From NCBI GenBank assembly GCA_021399445.1, contig JAJTUQ010000003.1, positions 1,054,001 through 1,118,000 of the forward strand: a stretch of DNA of 64,000 nucleotides. The letters run 5' to 3'. The translations under genes were made by a program, and so were the position numbers. Of the stretch, positions 35,440-47,843 are shown in pieces. The DNA is from Xylogone sp. PMI_703. Taxonomy: Eukaryota > Ascomycota > Leotiomycetes. Position 1 is the stretch's first letter. Each line of letters opens with the position of its first letter. The notes under the pieces were generated by a model. The model was given only the letters and a program-made list of their open reading frames with translations, ran no database searches and was not told the origin of the DNA.

Positions 35440-36434
35440 ATGTGGTCCAAGGCTTTGACAGTCTCCTTCCTCCTGGTAGCCCAGGCTTCGGCGAGTATGG
35501 GCATTGGGGGGGATATATCGGGTTTGATTGCGCGGAGTGCATTGAAGGAGGAGAGCATCCGTCGATACATACATGCCATGGATCACCAGCGAAGGGATAT
35601 CACTACAGGTGCGGACAATCTTGCGGATTGGAATGCGGGCACTATGACAGCCTGTATGGCGGCTCTGGGGTCGTTAAACGGCGCGGCTTCGAACCCCTCT
35701 GGGATGGCAGCATGCTACAACATCCCCTACCTTGACAACAATACTGGCGTGTTCAAAGCAGATCTCCGATTGTTTACTATCTCCCCTCCGACGGGATCTT
35801 TTGCCAATATTCCGAGCGAGAACGTGCAGGTTAGCATGGCGTATAATGGCGCAACATTTCAGGCTGTCAACACATCGTCTTTACTTGGCAGGGCTGTGGA
35901 GAATACCTATGACAAGCGGTCCACGGCTCCGACAATCTCACAATCGTATGCATTTGTGGGTCAAATCAGCTCAGATGCACTTAGCTCGAGTCCCGATAGG
36001 TAAAGCATACATTCCTACATGTGATTTCTGCACGAAGTTGATGTTAACCGATGAATAGTGACAAGCTCAAGCAAATCCTCACACCGACAATCACACTGGT
36101 AGGAATGGAATCAAGCGGTATCATGCAAAACACCACCCTATCTTCCAAGGAGGCAACGTTTGTGAATGGCGTCTTTGCGGCATCTCCATCTGCAACGGGC
36201 AATCTTGCTTCCGTCCCAAAACCCATCCAGACCCTTGTTACAGCACCGGACAAGCCATTCGTCGTTCCTGGAGTGAGCATTCTCATCTTCCCCATCGGCG
36301 GGATCATTACCGGAATTTGGTGCGTGGCTTTCATCAGCACGGTCGCTTACGGAACTATTATGCGGATGAAGTTCCGTGAGAACTACCGCAGGAGAGCGGC
36401 TAGAGCCGATAAAGGACAAATGGCTAGGATTTAG
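35440..36434 (+). CDS. Type-I membrane protein with large extracellular domain, function unknown
   Basis: Two exons (35440-35999, 36059-36434) across a 59-nt intron give 311 residues. MWSKALTVSFLLVAQASA is a signal peptide. The lumenal part has sequons (NNTG, NTSS, NTTL) and two Cys (TACMAAL, MAACYN). One C-terminal transmembrane helix (VSILIFPIGGIITGIWCVAF and onward) precedes a basic cytosolic tail, RMKFRENYRRRAARADKG. It should sit in the plasma or a secretory membrane with its bulk outside. The arrangement is that of a small fungal-specific surface protein family, but I know no assigned role. Confidence 0.82.
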
Positions 36435-37515
36435 CCTCTTCTCTTCCTTCACTTTGTTTAGATAAGAATTTGTTGGAATTGCTGGGTTGCTTTTGGGTAG
36501 GAATGAGACAATCTCCAGTTAGTAGGCAATGGATTTCGCTTCGTTGAGTACAGATGTATTCCCCAGAGAGTTTTTATGACATGCGGTGTTTGCGTAGATA
36601 GGATTGTCGCTTCAAGTTGTCACGTGTAGTAGTTAGGAAACGGGGTGTTTCAGTACAAAATGATCTCATTTGATCTCATTCTATAATATACCCAAGAATA
36701 TCAGAGTATGAACCCACTTTTTGTTGTTTTATAACTTCTCGAACACCAAATCGTGTGCCTATTTAAAGTAATGATTAATATATTGGTTAAATTCTATTCT
36801 CTTTCTGAAAAGAATTTGCTTATTCACGCCACTAAGTAATGTTGTGTGAGGAGCAGAGCGTGGCGACCAGAGGAGTCAAGTTTGAGAGAAGTACAATATT
36901 TGAGGCTGAACCAACCAACTACTCCTGAATCCATACATCAATTTCTGCTAGCTCTTCGCAAAAATCACTGAACCTTAAACCATTGATGGGCTTCTCATAT
37001 CTTCCAAGGCCTTTCCGATGCGAAAGCTGCTCAATTATCCATGCCCTCCGAGCATACCCATCATGCCGCCGCTTGGATTTCTGAGCCGTGGAGATGCGGA
37101 GCCCATTCCACTGGTGGAATTGCTAATTCAGAGGATGATGCATCCATGGCGACATATATAGCCAAGTCGTGAATTTCTATGGTAGTGTATCCCTTGGAGT
37201 CGCTGTCTGCTCGGCAGTTCTAAAAATAGCAGTCCTTCTCGAGGAGGCGCTTTTCCACACCTTATAGGAGGTAATTGTCCAACTTTAGCTGGCCAAACTA
37301 TATCTGCATGTCGGTCTCTCGCATTTGCCTCAAAGTAGTCTATATCATGCTACAGACCTCCATTGTTACCTCCGCATTGGAAAAAAGATTGCTTGCTTCC
37401 TCGTTTGTTTAATAGACAGAGCTATGGAATTGTCTAGTATTAATCTGTGCTCGCATGATTGACTCCTACGAACAGAATCAACAAGAAGGGTTGTCATAGC
37501 GCACATGCAACCTCG
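36435..37515. other. Intergenic between convergent genes
   Basis: No supported gene. It includes a small direct repeat (TGATCTCATT twice near 36661-36681) and the 3' flanks of both neighbours. Confidence 0.5.
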
Positions 37516-39347
37516 TTATGCTGTGCCCGGTTCGACGATACTGCCGTCGTCGGGTGTTAGCAGAGTCACTTCGTCAAAACGGGATACGAAATCGTCATCC
37601 CAAGCCTTGATAGGTTTGTAGTTCTCGAGAATATCTGCAATCACAGAGGCTTGTTTCACACCCATCGTGTCGCCAACAAACCTGAGCCTGTTCACAACCC
37701 AGGCTCTCAACTTTGGACTGGTTTGTTCCAGACTACCGGCCACGAACAGTTGCCAGACCACATAATATCCCGTCATTCCGCGAAGGTGAGGTGTAGGGCG
37801 ATCTTTATCACTTCGCGAAGTGGGTGAGCGCGCGTCTTGGTTAAAGTTGGAATCAATCTGCTGTGGAATACTTGCGAGAAGATCATCTCGCAGCTTAATC
37901 GTGATTCTCCATGACTCCGCCATTTGTGATACAAACTCTTCCGGCGAAAAGACTTGTGGCGTCCCTTCGTATCCCGACCGGAGTGCTGCTTGGATGATTT
38001 CGTGCAACATGATTCGGCATGTCCTTGTTGAGTTCCATACCTGGGAGATCCAGACGTCATGGTAGGTGTGATAGTAGCCGTCCCAGATGGAGACTGGATC
38101 TGTATTGGAAACATGGGTGGTGAAGTTCCAGTGTTCGGGAAGGTCACTAAACAGATCGATGAATCGTGTCTCTAGCTGCATTCCCATGTCCAAGATCGTT
38201 TGCACATCGGCAACCTCTTTATTCCTAACGGCTGCGCGGAAATTGGCAAAATCAATGACAAGAGTAGATGCTTCCCAACCCATATTAAACGTGTTGACCT
38301 GCTTCGAAACTTCATTTCGTAGCTCAACGATGTGAGGAGGAAAGCTGACGCCTCGTTGTATGCAACTGATGAATAGATTTGACACGACATGAAAGAAGAG
38401 TCGCCTTCCAGGCGCGGTAGCAAACTGATTGGGTCCTCTGAGACCGACGAGCAGAGCAGCACCTTCGATATGTCGAGTCCACGCAGCTAAAGAGTCCTCA
38501 CTGCATCCAGCGAGAGTTTCAAATATACTCAATATTATAACCGCGAAAAGGGTGCTATCCGTTTTGGCAGAACTAGACAGCGCTAAAGCTCTGTTGGTCA
38601 AATGAAGGGCTCTGATATAATTCTTTCGTGCTTCTTGTAAGAGACGGGGCTCTTGTACTGAGTTCGAGAACATTGCAAGCCCGACGGCTCTGATACTATA
38701 GAGGAGATGCTCATCTTTATCAGCTCCTGACATAAGCATGTCTAAGCTGGCGGCGTGGTAAAATTCCGAGGAAAGTCCAGGTCCTTGCAACACATAGTGT
38801 GTGCAGAAGAAATCTCTCGACCGTTGATCTAGAGTTGGCAGAAGGAAGTAAGGGTTTGGCACACACATTTCGTAAAACCGTCGACGAACTTGGACAAGCT
38901 CAAGAGCTGGTTGGGTGCCGAAGTCATTAGTAAAGGGGGACTTTGATTTGGTCGCGGATGGATCACGTTTCACCACAGCTGCAGATACCTTGGTCAATGG
39001 TCTCTTGCTCTTTGCTTTGTTTATGACTGCTCTGCTTTGATCACGGAACTTCAGGTCCAAGGGGTCTCTGTAACCAGGGCACACACGTTGAGCTCTGATG
39101 CATTGGCCGCACGAGGGCGTCGCACGATCACACTAAGAGGAGTTAGCCATGGGTAATGCAGAGAGCCTCCCATATTCGGGTTATTATGATTTGTTGTTTT
39201 TGCTTCGTAGCATCATGGTTACCGTATCTGGAATATTGGTCTGCAGAACAAGCCTCCGAGCGAGGGAAATCAAGCTTTATTACTCACCCGAGTCTTCCTC
39301 TTCCTGCAAGCCTCGCATCCTTTAGAAGGATTTCCACAGTAGACCAT
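37516..39347 (-). CDS. Zn2Cys6 transcription factor 1
   Basis: Two exons (39347-39288, 39132-37516) give 558 residues. The intron splits the DNA-binding domain: MVYCGNPSKGCEACRKRKTR joins CDRATPSCGQCIRAQRVCPG, which restores the C-x2-C-x6-C-x5-C-x2-C-x6-C zinc cluster. The rest matches the fungal-specific transcription factor 2 type of regulatory domain (FAVIILSIFETLAG, WTRHIEGAALLVGLRGP, LFFHVVSNLFISCIQRG). It should bind CGG-type triplets in the nucleus. Nothing nearby identifies its targets. The short first exon is easily missed in automated models. Confidence 0.92.
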
Positions 39348-39755
39348 GATGGGTAAAGTGTAGCGCACAAATAAGAGAGTATCCCCCTTGTAGTATCTGT
39401 TCGTGGAGCACGTAAAGAAGGTGATCTTGGCACACTGTCCTCAGGAGATCTTACTCATAGAGCTCACTTGCTAACTATTTAACACGAATTCTTCTTTAAA
39501 TTCCATTGAAACATGCGTAATCATTTCAATGGAAAAGAGCCCCTGATAAAATTTAGAGTCTCTAGCCTGGTAAGATATGCAGCGGCTGAGCAGCATAGCC
39601 ATCCCAACGAAGCATCATACGCAACGCGCTTTTCCTATTCTGGTATGCTCGACGTAGCGCCAAGCTCACGTGACTTACTTCCTGGGCAATCTAGATTTCC
39701 TTCTCAATTTTGGAGTAGAAACAAAAATTAAACATTAATTGATTGGGATCCTTTG
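39348..39755. other. Intergenic, transcription factor 1 promoter
   Basis: Upstream DNA of the leftward regulator and the 3' flank of the JmjC gene. A CTCACGTGACTT string lies near 39666. No gene. Confidence 0.5.
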
Positions 39756-41258
39756 TTAATTGAACCAGAAGCTTACGCTAAAGCTTACACTAATGCTTCT
39801 AACATAGTGCCACCACCCAACAGGAATATAAAGACATTCACCCTCCTCAAGTATGCAGTCAACAAACTTTGCTTCTGAGAACAACGGAAATTGGCTATGT
39901 GCTGCTGACTTTTCAGCTTCTGAACCATCCCAACCTTCCAATAGGCCAACGTCCACTTCGCTGGTATTTTGCATATCGACCCCTCCTTCCTCTACACCTC
40001 GTGGATAGACTTTGGTACTCTCGATTGGAGGATATAATCTTACATATTTCCTTCCAACAACCTGTGCGAGAATGTTATGGTATGGATCAGTGTGTAGAGG
40101 ACTAATAGTCCCTCCTGGACCAAACCATGCATTTAACAATGGCTCATCCAATTTAGGAATCTTCGAATGGGATTCGGCCTGAGGAGAGGAATAATGTGGT
40201 GGTGGAGCATCCGCCCAGCAGTAATCCGGGATCAAAATATCATTGCGGAGGATAGGCAACTGCGCAAATAGATTGTGTTGTGCAAGATAGCCCATTGTGC
40301 CGTCTATTGAGTTTGGATCAACCAGAACATGTCTTTCCATGAATTCCTTGAAGGGTACTATCTTCTGACCCCAACCTTCGTCAACATATGTTCTGCCAGT
40401 TTCAATTGGGACTAATCGACTGCCACCAATAGTTAGCTCCATGAGGTACGCTGGATTACTCCATGACCGCTCATGTCGTGCCGGCCAGTCTTTCAAGGCA
40501 TCCTTGATAATAAGAGGTTCGGGTCCGATGTCAAGTGATTTTGGGTTCCACATATGCCCTTCAAACTTCGTAAACGATAGAGATGAAACTTTCTGTACGG
40601 GGTTGACAACTGGAGGGACCAAGACAGAGTGCTGAGGAAATGAAGGTATTTTGTTATCCGCATTAGCTCCTTGCTGAGTTATTTCTGCGTATAGCTGTCT
40701 CAACAGATCGGTAACAGTACTAATGGCAACCCTCTGGCGAGACGAAAAGGTTTCTGGAATGCCAGCTAGAATCAGACCCATGTCTAGTATCTTAACCATC
40801 TCTGCGACATCACTCTCTGATAAATCTAGGACGTCTGAATTTGCCTGTACCTTTTCGTCTAGTCTCCATCGTTTCCTAAATGCCACGGCAGAGAACTTTA
40901 GCAAGCTCACATTCATATACAACTCTCTCCAACAGGGTGGCACTTCTGTATATGGGTATGCGTAGAACTTTTCGTTGGCCAGAGTGAGCAAGTCATCGAC
41001 TCTCTCAAGGAGTAGATCGTATTGTGTAGTCTGTGTAGATATGGACTTGCTAAGGCGGAACAAAAGACTGAGTATTGGTCTTTCGCATTGCCCCAGTTGA
41101 TAAGTTGGTGTAGTGACCGTAGGTAGCTCAATTCCTGGTGCCCTGAGCGCAAATCTTGCAGGGTCACAGAAATGGCCTAAGCATAGGAGTAAGATCTCTC
41201 TCTCCAGGTCTTGTCTCCTGGATACTGAAATGGCTAGATCATTCATGGTGGAGGTCAT
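39756..41258 (-). CDS. JmjC/cupin-8 domain protein (KDM8/JMJD5-like)
   Basis: Single exon, 500 residues from the ATG at 41258 (the frame stays open further upstream but has no ATG there). The N-terminal half is helical and variable. The C-terminal half is a JmjC barrel: LIIKDALKDWPARHERSW (strand entering the domain), GGSRLVPIETGRTYVDEGW, NAWFGPGGTISPLHTDPYHN with the iron-binding HxD, and GECLYIPVGWWHYVRS with the distal iron-binding His. Lys in GRKYVRLYP is placed to contact 2-oxoglutarate. It should be an Fe(II)/2-oxoglutarate oxygenase acting on protein side chains; hydroxylase and demethylase roles both occur in the family. Confidence 0.9.
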   Translation of the reverse strand: MTSTMNDLAISVSRRQDLEREILLLCLGHFCDPARFALRAPGIELPTVTTPTYQLGQCERPILSLLFRLSKSISTQTTQYDLLLERVDDLLTLANEKFYAYPYTEVPPCWRELYMNVSLLKFSAVAFRKRWRLDEKVQANSDVLDLSESDVAEMVKILDMGLILAGIPETFSSRQRVAISTVTDLLRQLYAEITQQGANADNKIPSFPQHSVLVPPVVNPVQKVSSLSFTKFEGHMWNPKSLDIGPEPLIIKDALKDWPARHERSWSNPAYLMELTIGGSRLVPIETGRTYVDEGWGQKIVPFKEFMERHVLVDPNSIDGTMGYLAQHNLFAQLPILRNDILIPDYCWADAPPPHYSSPQAESHSKIPKLDEPLLNAWFGPGGTISPLHTDPYHNILAQVVGRKYVRLYPPIESTKVYPRGVEEGGVDMQNTSEVDVGLLEGWDGSEAEKSAAHSQFPLFSEAKFVDCILEEGECLYIPVGWWHYVRSISVSFSVSFWFN

Positions 41259-41734
41259 CAGATCCAAGCGTGAGTTCCCATATTTTACCAGAAAGTTTGA
41301 GTGACAAGCATCCGAACTAGAGTGTGATAAACTGTGGCATCTTACAGTAATAAGTTTTATTGTTGGTAGCAAGGCAAATTCTTTGGAATGATGTCGCCAG
41401 ACTTAAATTCCGAGTCCCGAAGTTTAAGCGACACTGTCACCTTTACCTCTTTCTGAGGTGTGGAAGCTTGCTCTGAAAGCCCCCAAAACATCAATTTATA
41501 ACTAGTAGTATACTGTAGGGCTCTCTTAGAATGCTCTTTCTGAGCGCCTCAGAATATCATTCTTTATTCTATAATACCTGTTCTTTACCTAGAGGACCCA
41601 AAGTATACCATACCCGTTTGAACCAATTATATACATATTTTGCTGAGCAAATGCATTTTGTCGAAACAAGCTCCAGCAAAACTGCAAACCAGAATATTTC
41701 TGTGTATGCTTTACTTTTAAGATACTTACCAATC
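41259..41734. other. Spacer between the JmjC and hexokinase genes
   Basis: Both genes run leftwards; this holds the 3' flank of hexokinase and the JmjC promoter. The open frame seen here is the antisense of the hexokinase tail. No separate gene. Confidence 0.55.
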
Positions 41735-43461
41735 CTACCGTCCCTTTTGTCTATGAGCTTGCTCAGCCATTCTCGCTGCGAGAGCCGCACCAACACCGCT
41801 ACCATCCTGTGCAATGCCAATGCGGATTCGCTTTTCACCCTCGATTCCAATCTCTTCTACATCTCTAAGTGCACTCCGTGCTATTTCTTCGAATCTAGGA
41901 TAGAATTCAATTAGAGAGCCGTTGACTCCAACATCAACAATACCATCATCTGTATGAGATGAATACTTGCGGCTGCCAAAAAGCCAGGTAAACCAAACTC
42001 CCATAATACTCACAAAGAGTCTGTATAGAAGACTGAAGGGGTTGGGAGTCCCGCGAAGTGGAGCCTGTGTCCCATTGGTGCCGCTTTCAAGGACTCTCTC
42101 AGAAACCTCAACCGTCGTATCTCCCTTGGTCGAATCTAGTACCGTTTTGGGTATTAGACGGCCGGATTTGATAATGACTCCGGCTACAGCAACTCCAGCT
42201 AGTCTTGCTGCCCTCTCACCAATAGCTAGAGCTATAATCTTTACTGCTTCTGCCGTCTCCTTCCTCGCATCTATATGGAGACAATCTTTCAGATTTTTCC
42301 GCAGCACTACAAGCTCATCGGAGTTATCAGAAGCGGCCATTGAGAGGAAAGATGCATCAATAGCAGATTTTTCATTGAGTCGAGAGAGACCTGTTGCAGC
42401 AATAGACTCATCGACTGATGCCATTGCGAGCAGAACATGTCGTAAAACTTCCCCAAGGTACATTCCAGAGGTACGCTTTTCAAAAAGCTGAATACCGGGG
42501 TGCACAGATTCACGGTCAACAGCCTCATCGTATGATGTGTTCGGTAGAACCAGAAGCTCATTATCAAACGAGCCCCACTCTGTATTCAATATCATATCCT
42601 CGCTGGTTCTTCGATCCACCTCATCTAGTTTGGTTATATCCCGAGTCTTCTCTACGTATGCCCCATTTGTGCCGGTCCCAAATATTGCCCCTAGCAACGT
42701 CCTTGAGTTTCCAGGAGAAGTATATGATCGTGCTAATAGTGTACCAACGGTATCATTAATCAGCGCTACAACCCTCACCGGAAGGTTGAAACGATCAATT
42801 TCGGTCTGGAACATCTCACAGATATCCCTCCCCATTGCATCAGGAATGTTGAAGCCTTTCGTCCATCTGAGCATAGTGCCTTTGTCTAGAGCTTCCTGCT
42901 CAAACGTAAAGCTAAATGTGAATCCTAACAGGAGAGAGTCATCGAATCTAGAACTTTTATTTTGTGTAGGTGAGGCAGCTCTTTTTGCACGGTACGTCGC
43001 CAGCATATCTTCATGATGTTGGCGCAGAAAGAAGTTGAGCTGTTCTGCAAGAAAGGAGAACAATTCCGCCGCAGTATTGGCGGTCATCAGTCTTGGAGGC
43101 ACCGCAACTTTGGATTGCTTGATAGTAAATGTAGTATCACCATGGAGATCAACTGAACAGACGCGAAGATTCGTACCGCCAAGGTCCACGGCAAGATAAA
43201 GTCCGGTCTCCGTTCCGTCGGGTACAGCCGTCACATATGAAGGGATCTGGCTCATTGTGGCATCTCGACTCCTAAGGCCATCGTCTGACTCTCACGTTAG
43301 ATAATCAATGCACTTTTCTTTACATGGGATGCATTTGTTGGTGTGAGAGGCGAGGCGTGCTTACCAAGTTGTCGCACAAAGCGCTTTGTTGCCTTCCTTA
43401 CATCCTCTTTGCTGTATTCGAACTCCTTGGCCACCAGTCTCGCCCAGTCCACACAAGCCAT
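41735..43461 (-). CDS. Hexokinase-family protein with an inserted hydrophobic segment
   Basis: Two exons (43461-43365, 43284-41735) give 548 residues. The splice joins MACVDWARLVAKEFEYSKED to the MSQIPSYVTAVPDGTE segment common to fungal hexokinases. Present: phosphate-1 loop LAVDLGGTNLRV, sugar-site helix LGFTFSFTFEQEALDKG with RWTKGF, catalytic Asp in LINDTVGTLLA, phosphate-2 loop AIFGTGTNGAYVE, adenosine motif VGVNGSLIEFYPRF. Unusual is about 60 extra residues before the adenosine motif, containing SLLYRLFVSIMGVWFTWLFG, a plausible membrane anchor. The SFTFEQ stretch replaces the usual SYP. Aspergillus has atypical hexokinases (HxkC, XprF) with regulatory roles; this may be of that kind. 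It is divergent from the regulator at 43996. Confidence 0.88.
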
Positions 43462-43995
43462 GACACTATGAAAGAAGGAGTAGTTGAAGCTGAAGAATAC
43501 TGGACATGCCGGCGACCTCAAAGCTACGGAGGGTTGATCTCGTGAGGGAAGATATCAAGAACGGGAGGACTTGAAGTATTCATGACTTCTAGGTTCTAAC
43601 CTGCCTAGCTCAATTCGATTATTCCTCAAGCCGGGCTACTAGTTCGCCCATATGGCTTCTCCCCGCTTCCTAAGTCCCAATACGGCATCTTGCTAGGTAT
43701 CTCCTACTTACGTGCTCGCAATATTAAAGCTTGTCGAAACCGGAGCTGCCCTAAAATAACTTGGGGAATTGGGGAGGCGCAACGGCCAAGACACAACGTT
43801 GCAGGTGAGACCGGCCAAGCCATCCGGATTTGCCGGCGAGCCTCGAAATCGCTAAACCGCGTGCAACAACCACCGGTCCTCTTCATCATTCCGCTCAAAA
43901 GCTCGTACGCATCCTCCGGCTCCACATCATCGACAGAACAAAACACCGGTCATTTGTGGGGAAGGAGAACCCCAATACCTCGAATAACGCGATCA
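43462..43995. promoter_or_regulatory. Divergent promoter, hexokinase / transcription factor 2
   Basis: Only 534 bases lie between the two start codons, so upstream elements are probably shared. The open frames seen on both strands here have no domain. Confidence 0.45.
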
Positions 43996-46188
43996 ATGGA
44001 TCAACGTGAAGACGCTGTCAAGGCCACTAAGGCGTGCCGTGAGTGATCCCACTGTTGACAGACGGGTAGTCGCAGCCTCTTCTGACTAATTTGACGGCCG
44101 GAACAGTGAAATGTCGTCGATTGAAGGTATGCAATGAGCTTATAAGATTATATCACGTGCAGTAATACTTAGCCGCTTTGTTGTAGATGAAATGTAGAGT
44201 CGATGAAGGCCCGGCATGCCGTCGTTGTATGCGAGCGGGAGTCGAGTGTATCTTCAAGCCAAGAGCAAATGTGAGACCGGTCTCAGATTTCGCCTTTTCT
44301 ACATAACTACCACTATATTAACTCATCCTCACCAGGCGGCTGCTCCAAGGGGCACTTCCCCGCCTAATTTTGCGAACGGAGACTGGATCCAGCAAAACCG
44401 TTCTTTCCAGGCTGTGTTGAACCGGCTAGATGCTATCGAGGCGTTTCTCGCTTTTAATGTACCTCCAAGCCCGGAAATAACTCATGATATAAATCTTAAG
44501 TATAATGAAAACTCCCAAGACCCGTCCCTTCTTGGAATATGGCAAGCACTTGTTCAGCTCCGGAAGAATCCTCGACCAGTCCAGAATAGTAAAATATGGT
44601 CTCAGGACATAGTAAGACAGCTTTGGCTAGAGTAAGTACACTCTATTGTGTAAAGTACCACTGACTGATGATGTTTAGCTTCCATAAGAGCATGCCGGGT
44701 AAGATATAATGACCTTTGTCTGACAGTAGCTAAAACTAACCCTCTTGATAGGACTCCACTTCCTCCCTCAGAAACAGACATTTTCCGTTCCAACGCCTCT
44801 GCTGCTAGCTTCGATGCTTTATCTATCCTCACTTCATCATACAAGCCCGGAGTATGCTGCGCTATCCCCAGATTATTTCACCGTTATGTGTGCTGCCATA
44901 GCAGAGCTCGCCTTTCCTCAGCCGATCACTCCGAACAACCCCAAACCAACAGCATTAACATCAGAAGAGAATGCTTTTCAAGATGTTCTCGGAATTATTT
45001 TGGCAGGATTAACATGCGAGGCATCTACGACAACTACTGGAGTCTGGATCTCGATCGCATATCGTTTAATGTTGGAGTCGTGCCCTAAAGGAATGGATGA
45101 ACGATCAAGACAATGGCAGGGACTCTTTGCGGGTTTACAGGTACACGGCTATCTTGTCACTGGTTGTTATATTGTATCAAGGCTAATTAATCTACATAGA
45201 TTATTGACCTTGAACATGCGTCGCTACACATGTCGTGTCCGATTCTACCACTTCACGCCCCACTAGCACGACTACATACCTCCCCAGAGGATGATGTGAA
45301 TAGCCTTAGTCAGATGATGCATACGGGTTTAACGCATTTCACTGGTAGGGGATTGCCAACTATCTGGTCATGTTTCTCCTCCAGTGCCGAGGAGCCCGTG
45401 TTGTCATCATCATTTACCCCGATTGATGCAGCGGTAATCAGAGATTGGGCTACGCAGCTAGATCGTTGGCTAGCCAGATTCAATACTCGATCTAGTAAGG
45501 CTTAGATGCTTCTGGGCATCACAGATAATAGGCTAATCACTTGAACAGGGAGATCAGAAACCGACCCCAAGCTTATTTTCCGACAATATATCCTTCACAG
45601 ACTATTGGTCCTCTCTATCTACCACCCTGCGCGTGGTTTCAACTTGTTCTCTAGTTCCACCACTTCTAGAGAGCGACGTGAGCTATTGGTTTCTGCGCGA
45701 GCAGCATTGAAGATGCAGATGGATGATAAAAGCATATGGGCAAATTGGGATTTTGTGGTGAGTCATTACTATCCCGTTTTCTCCTCAGATGTCTTCCTAA
45801 CATGGATAGATGATTACTTGGGCAGCACTACTAGTTTTACAAGGTATTGAAGGTGGCGTAGGTGAAGAAGAAGGTATGTAATACCAGGTGTATAAGAAAT
45901 ACTTGTGCTTATTTTAGTCTAGACCTTCCTATGGTACAAGATCTCTTGAACACTTTGCGTACCACTCATGAGCCTCCAAATGGGCTCAGAAACCAACTAG
46001 CCAACAAGTTAGAATCCACATTCCAGAATATCCATACACCTCCAGCAGCTGTGAGTCCTACTACTAGTCAACGGCAACCAGCTATTTCAGACGACTTGTC
46101 GTGGTCCATCTTCGATGATATAAGTTTGCAGTTCTTATATCAACCACAATGGCCAATTGAGCAGCAAATCCAACAACCGATGCAATAA
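43996..46188 (+). CDS. Zn2Cys6 transcription factor 2
   Basis: Ten exons join in phase: 43996-44038, 44107-44126, 44187-44270, 44336-44631, 44679-44698, 44752-45140, 45200-45494, 45549-45757, 45810-45873, 45923-46188; 561 residues. The zinc cluster is assembled from the first three exons: KACLKCRRLKMKCRVDEG then PACRRCMRAGVECIFKPR. The regulatory part has PLLLASMLYLSSLHHTSPEY and FRQYILHRLLVLSIYHPARG, as in the fungal transcription factor MHR, and an acidic/Gln-rich C-terminus that may activate. Two 20-nt exons make this gene easy to mis-model. The divergent hexokinase-family partner suggests, but does not show, a carbon-related role. Confidence 0.85.
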
Positions 46189-47843
46189 AAATGGTTTAGA
46201 AATGGTAATGAAATAGCCTGAACTACACGTTACGTGTGAACATTGCTAGGTCGTTCAACTTCATGATATCCGGTGTGCTGGATTGCACCTCCGCCGATAT
46301 TCGATCAGTATACAGGCTATCTAGTGACCAACTTAATAATCTCCTATGATCCTCGTGAGATGTTTTAGACATTGGACCTTAATACTTCAACGCCACGCAG
46401 TTATTCACTACTGGCGTTACGCCCAAATCAGCGAAAATACGATATGACCCGTGTAAGGTCCGAGTCATTTCAATACATTTTTAACTGCGAGCCGAAATCC
46501 GCAGCGGATACCATATTGTTTCTCATACCTACCTTTCATCAGTTCAAATCGGTGAAAGTATGATGCGATATGGATTTATATCCATAATGTTCGAGACACT
46601 CTCTTTGAAGGAATCTACTTTCTTGAGTCAGTGTCCTACCGGTGAGATGGCACTTTTGACGGAGGATAAAAGATCTCCTCGTCAACACTCAGGAGCTGGA
46701 TGTATACCACCGCCAGATCATAATCCGCGTATTTCCCTCAGTGTTTCCTCTAAAAGCTTGTTGAAGTAGCAGCCCGTTGCTTCCGAAAAATCAAACGAGT
46801 ATTCAATGCTAATGACATATGGAGATTCTGACACAAGTAAGTTATCATACTTTATCTATATATAATGGGGATTTATGCAGTGTGATGACGCCTGCTCGCA
46901 ACGTTAAACACCCCGGGAATTCGTGTACTTGTGGTGATATAACAAAACTGACAGGCGACAGCATAGCGACACATAAACAACGATAGAGAATAATTGTTAG
47001 TCTCCATTCAGAGATTTCAAAACGACTAAATCAATATCCTCAATAAATATGCTTTTAAAGAAATATTGCCGTACAAGTACAGATGGAAGCATTGCTGTTG
47101 GTTTACTTGGTGAATCAACGCAGCAGACCACAATATGTGAGATTAATTGTGTATATTGGTTGTGGATGAAGAGATTCTGAAAGTGTGGTATTGCGTTTCA
47201 TGCAAGTCCAAAAAATACTGCCACCCAATCCCACCACTCTGACTCCAGAATATGTGGCCATTCCAACATCAGCTCTCTTCTCTACTCTTTTTGGTATAGC
47301 AATTCGATGTGCACTCCCGTTGTCCTCGAGTATTCGGCGTTTGCTTTTTGAATCGTTCTCACTTGACAATACCGTGTATTATTATTGTTTCATTATTCCA
47401 AATTAATGATGTTGTGAACTATAATGCTTCATTTTGGGTTTACCTTGGCCGCAACTGATATTGGCCTGAGCTAAAGGCACCAACGGTTAGGCCCTGATAT
47501 TTTATTTGTGCCACTCTATAGGCTTGTTTAAAGTGTTCTCCCTACAGCCTCTGACCTGTGGTAAGTTTACTCGCAGACTACGTCAAGAGCAGCAATTGCA
47601 CGATTCAAAAGAACACGGCACGTCATCGTTACCTTTTACGTGAATGTTTTCCCCCTCATATACTAGTAGGTCAACCCTCTTTATCATATTCGATTAGTCA
47701 GCTAACATTTGATTATGTGGCGCTGACAGCACGACCTTGAAATAACCTTCCAACGACAGAATCCCGTTCCCGTTATTGTCCTTCACATCTTCATTCCATT
47801 TACGTCTGGGTGTATCTGGAATTGCATCGCGGATAGATTCAAG
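46189..47843. other. Intergenic 1.65 kb before the P450 gene
   Basis: No supported gene. It holds the 31-bp element remnant at 47463-47493 and the P450 promoter. Frames of 60-80 codons here have no domains. Confidence 0.55.
47463..47493. mobile_element. 31-bp remnant of a second-family MITE
   Basis: The core begins GGCCTGAGCTAAAGGCACCA, the terminus of the 33953 element, and ends AGGCC, the inverse of its first five bases. It is bracketed by a perfect 8-bp direct repeat, CTGATATT (47455-47462 and 47494-47501). The simplest reading is an element that lost its interior while keeping its ends and target duplication. Confidence 0.6.

Noticed and set aside
34856..35735. Overlapping open frames before the type-I membrane protein gene
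   Set aside because: They follow CT-rich composition, start at non-ATG codons and overlap the well-supported gene in another frame.
42307..43016. Long plus-strand and alternate-frame ORFs across the hexokinase gene
   Set aside because: They are antisense or frame-shifted shadows of a gene with clear conserved motifs.
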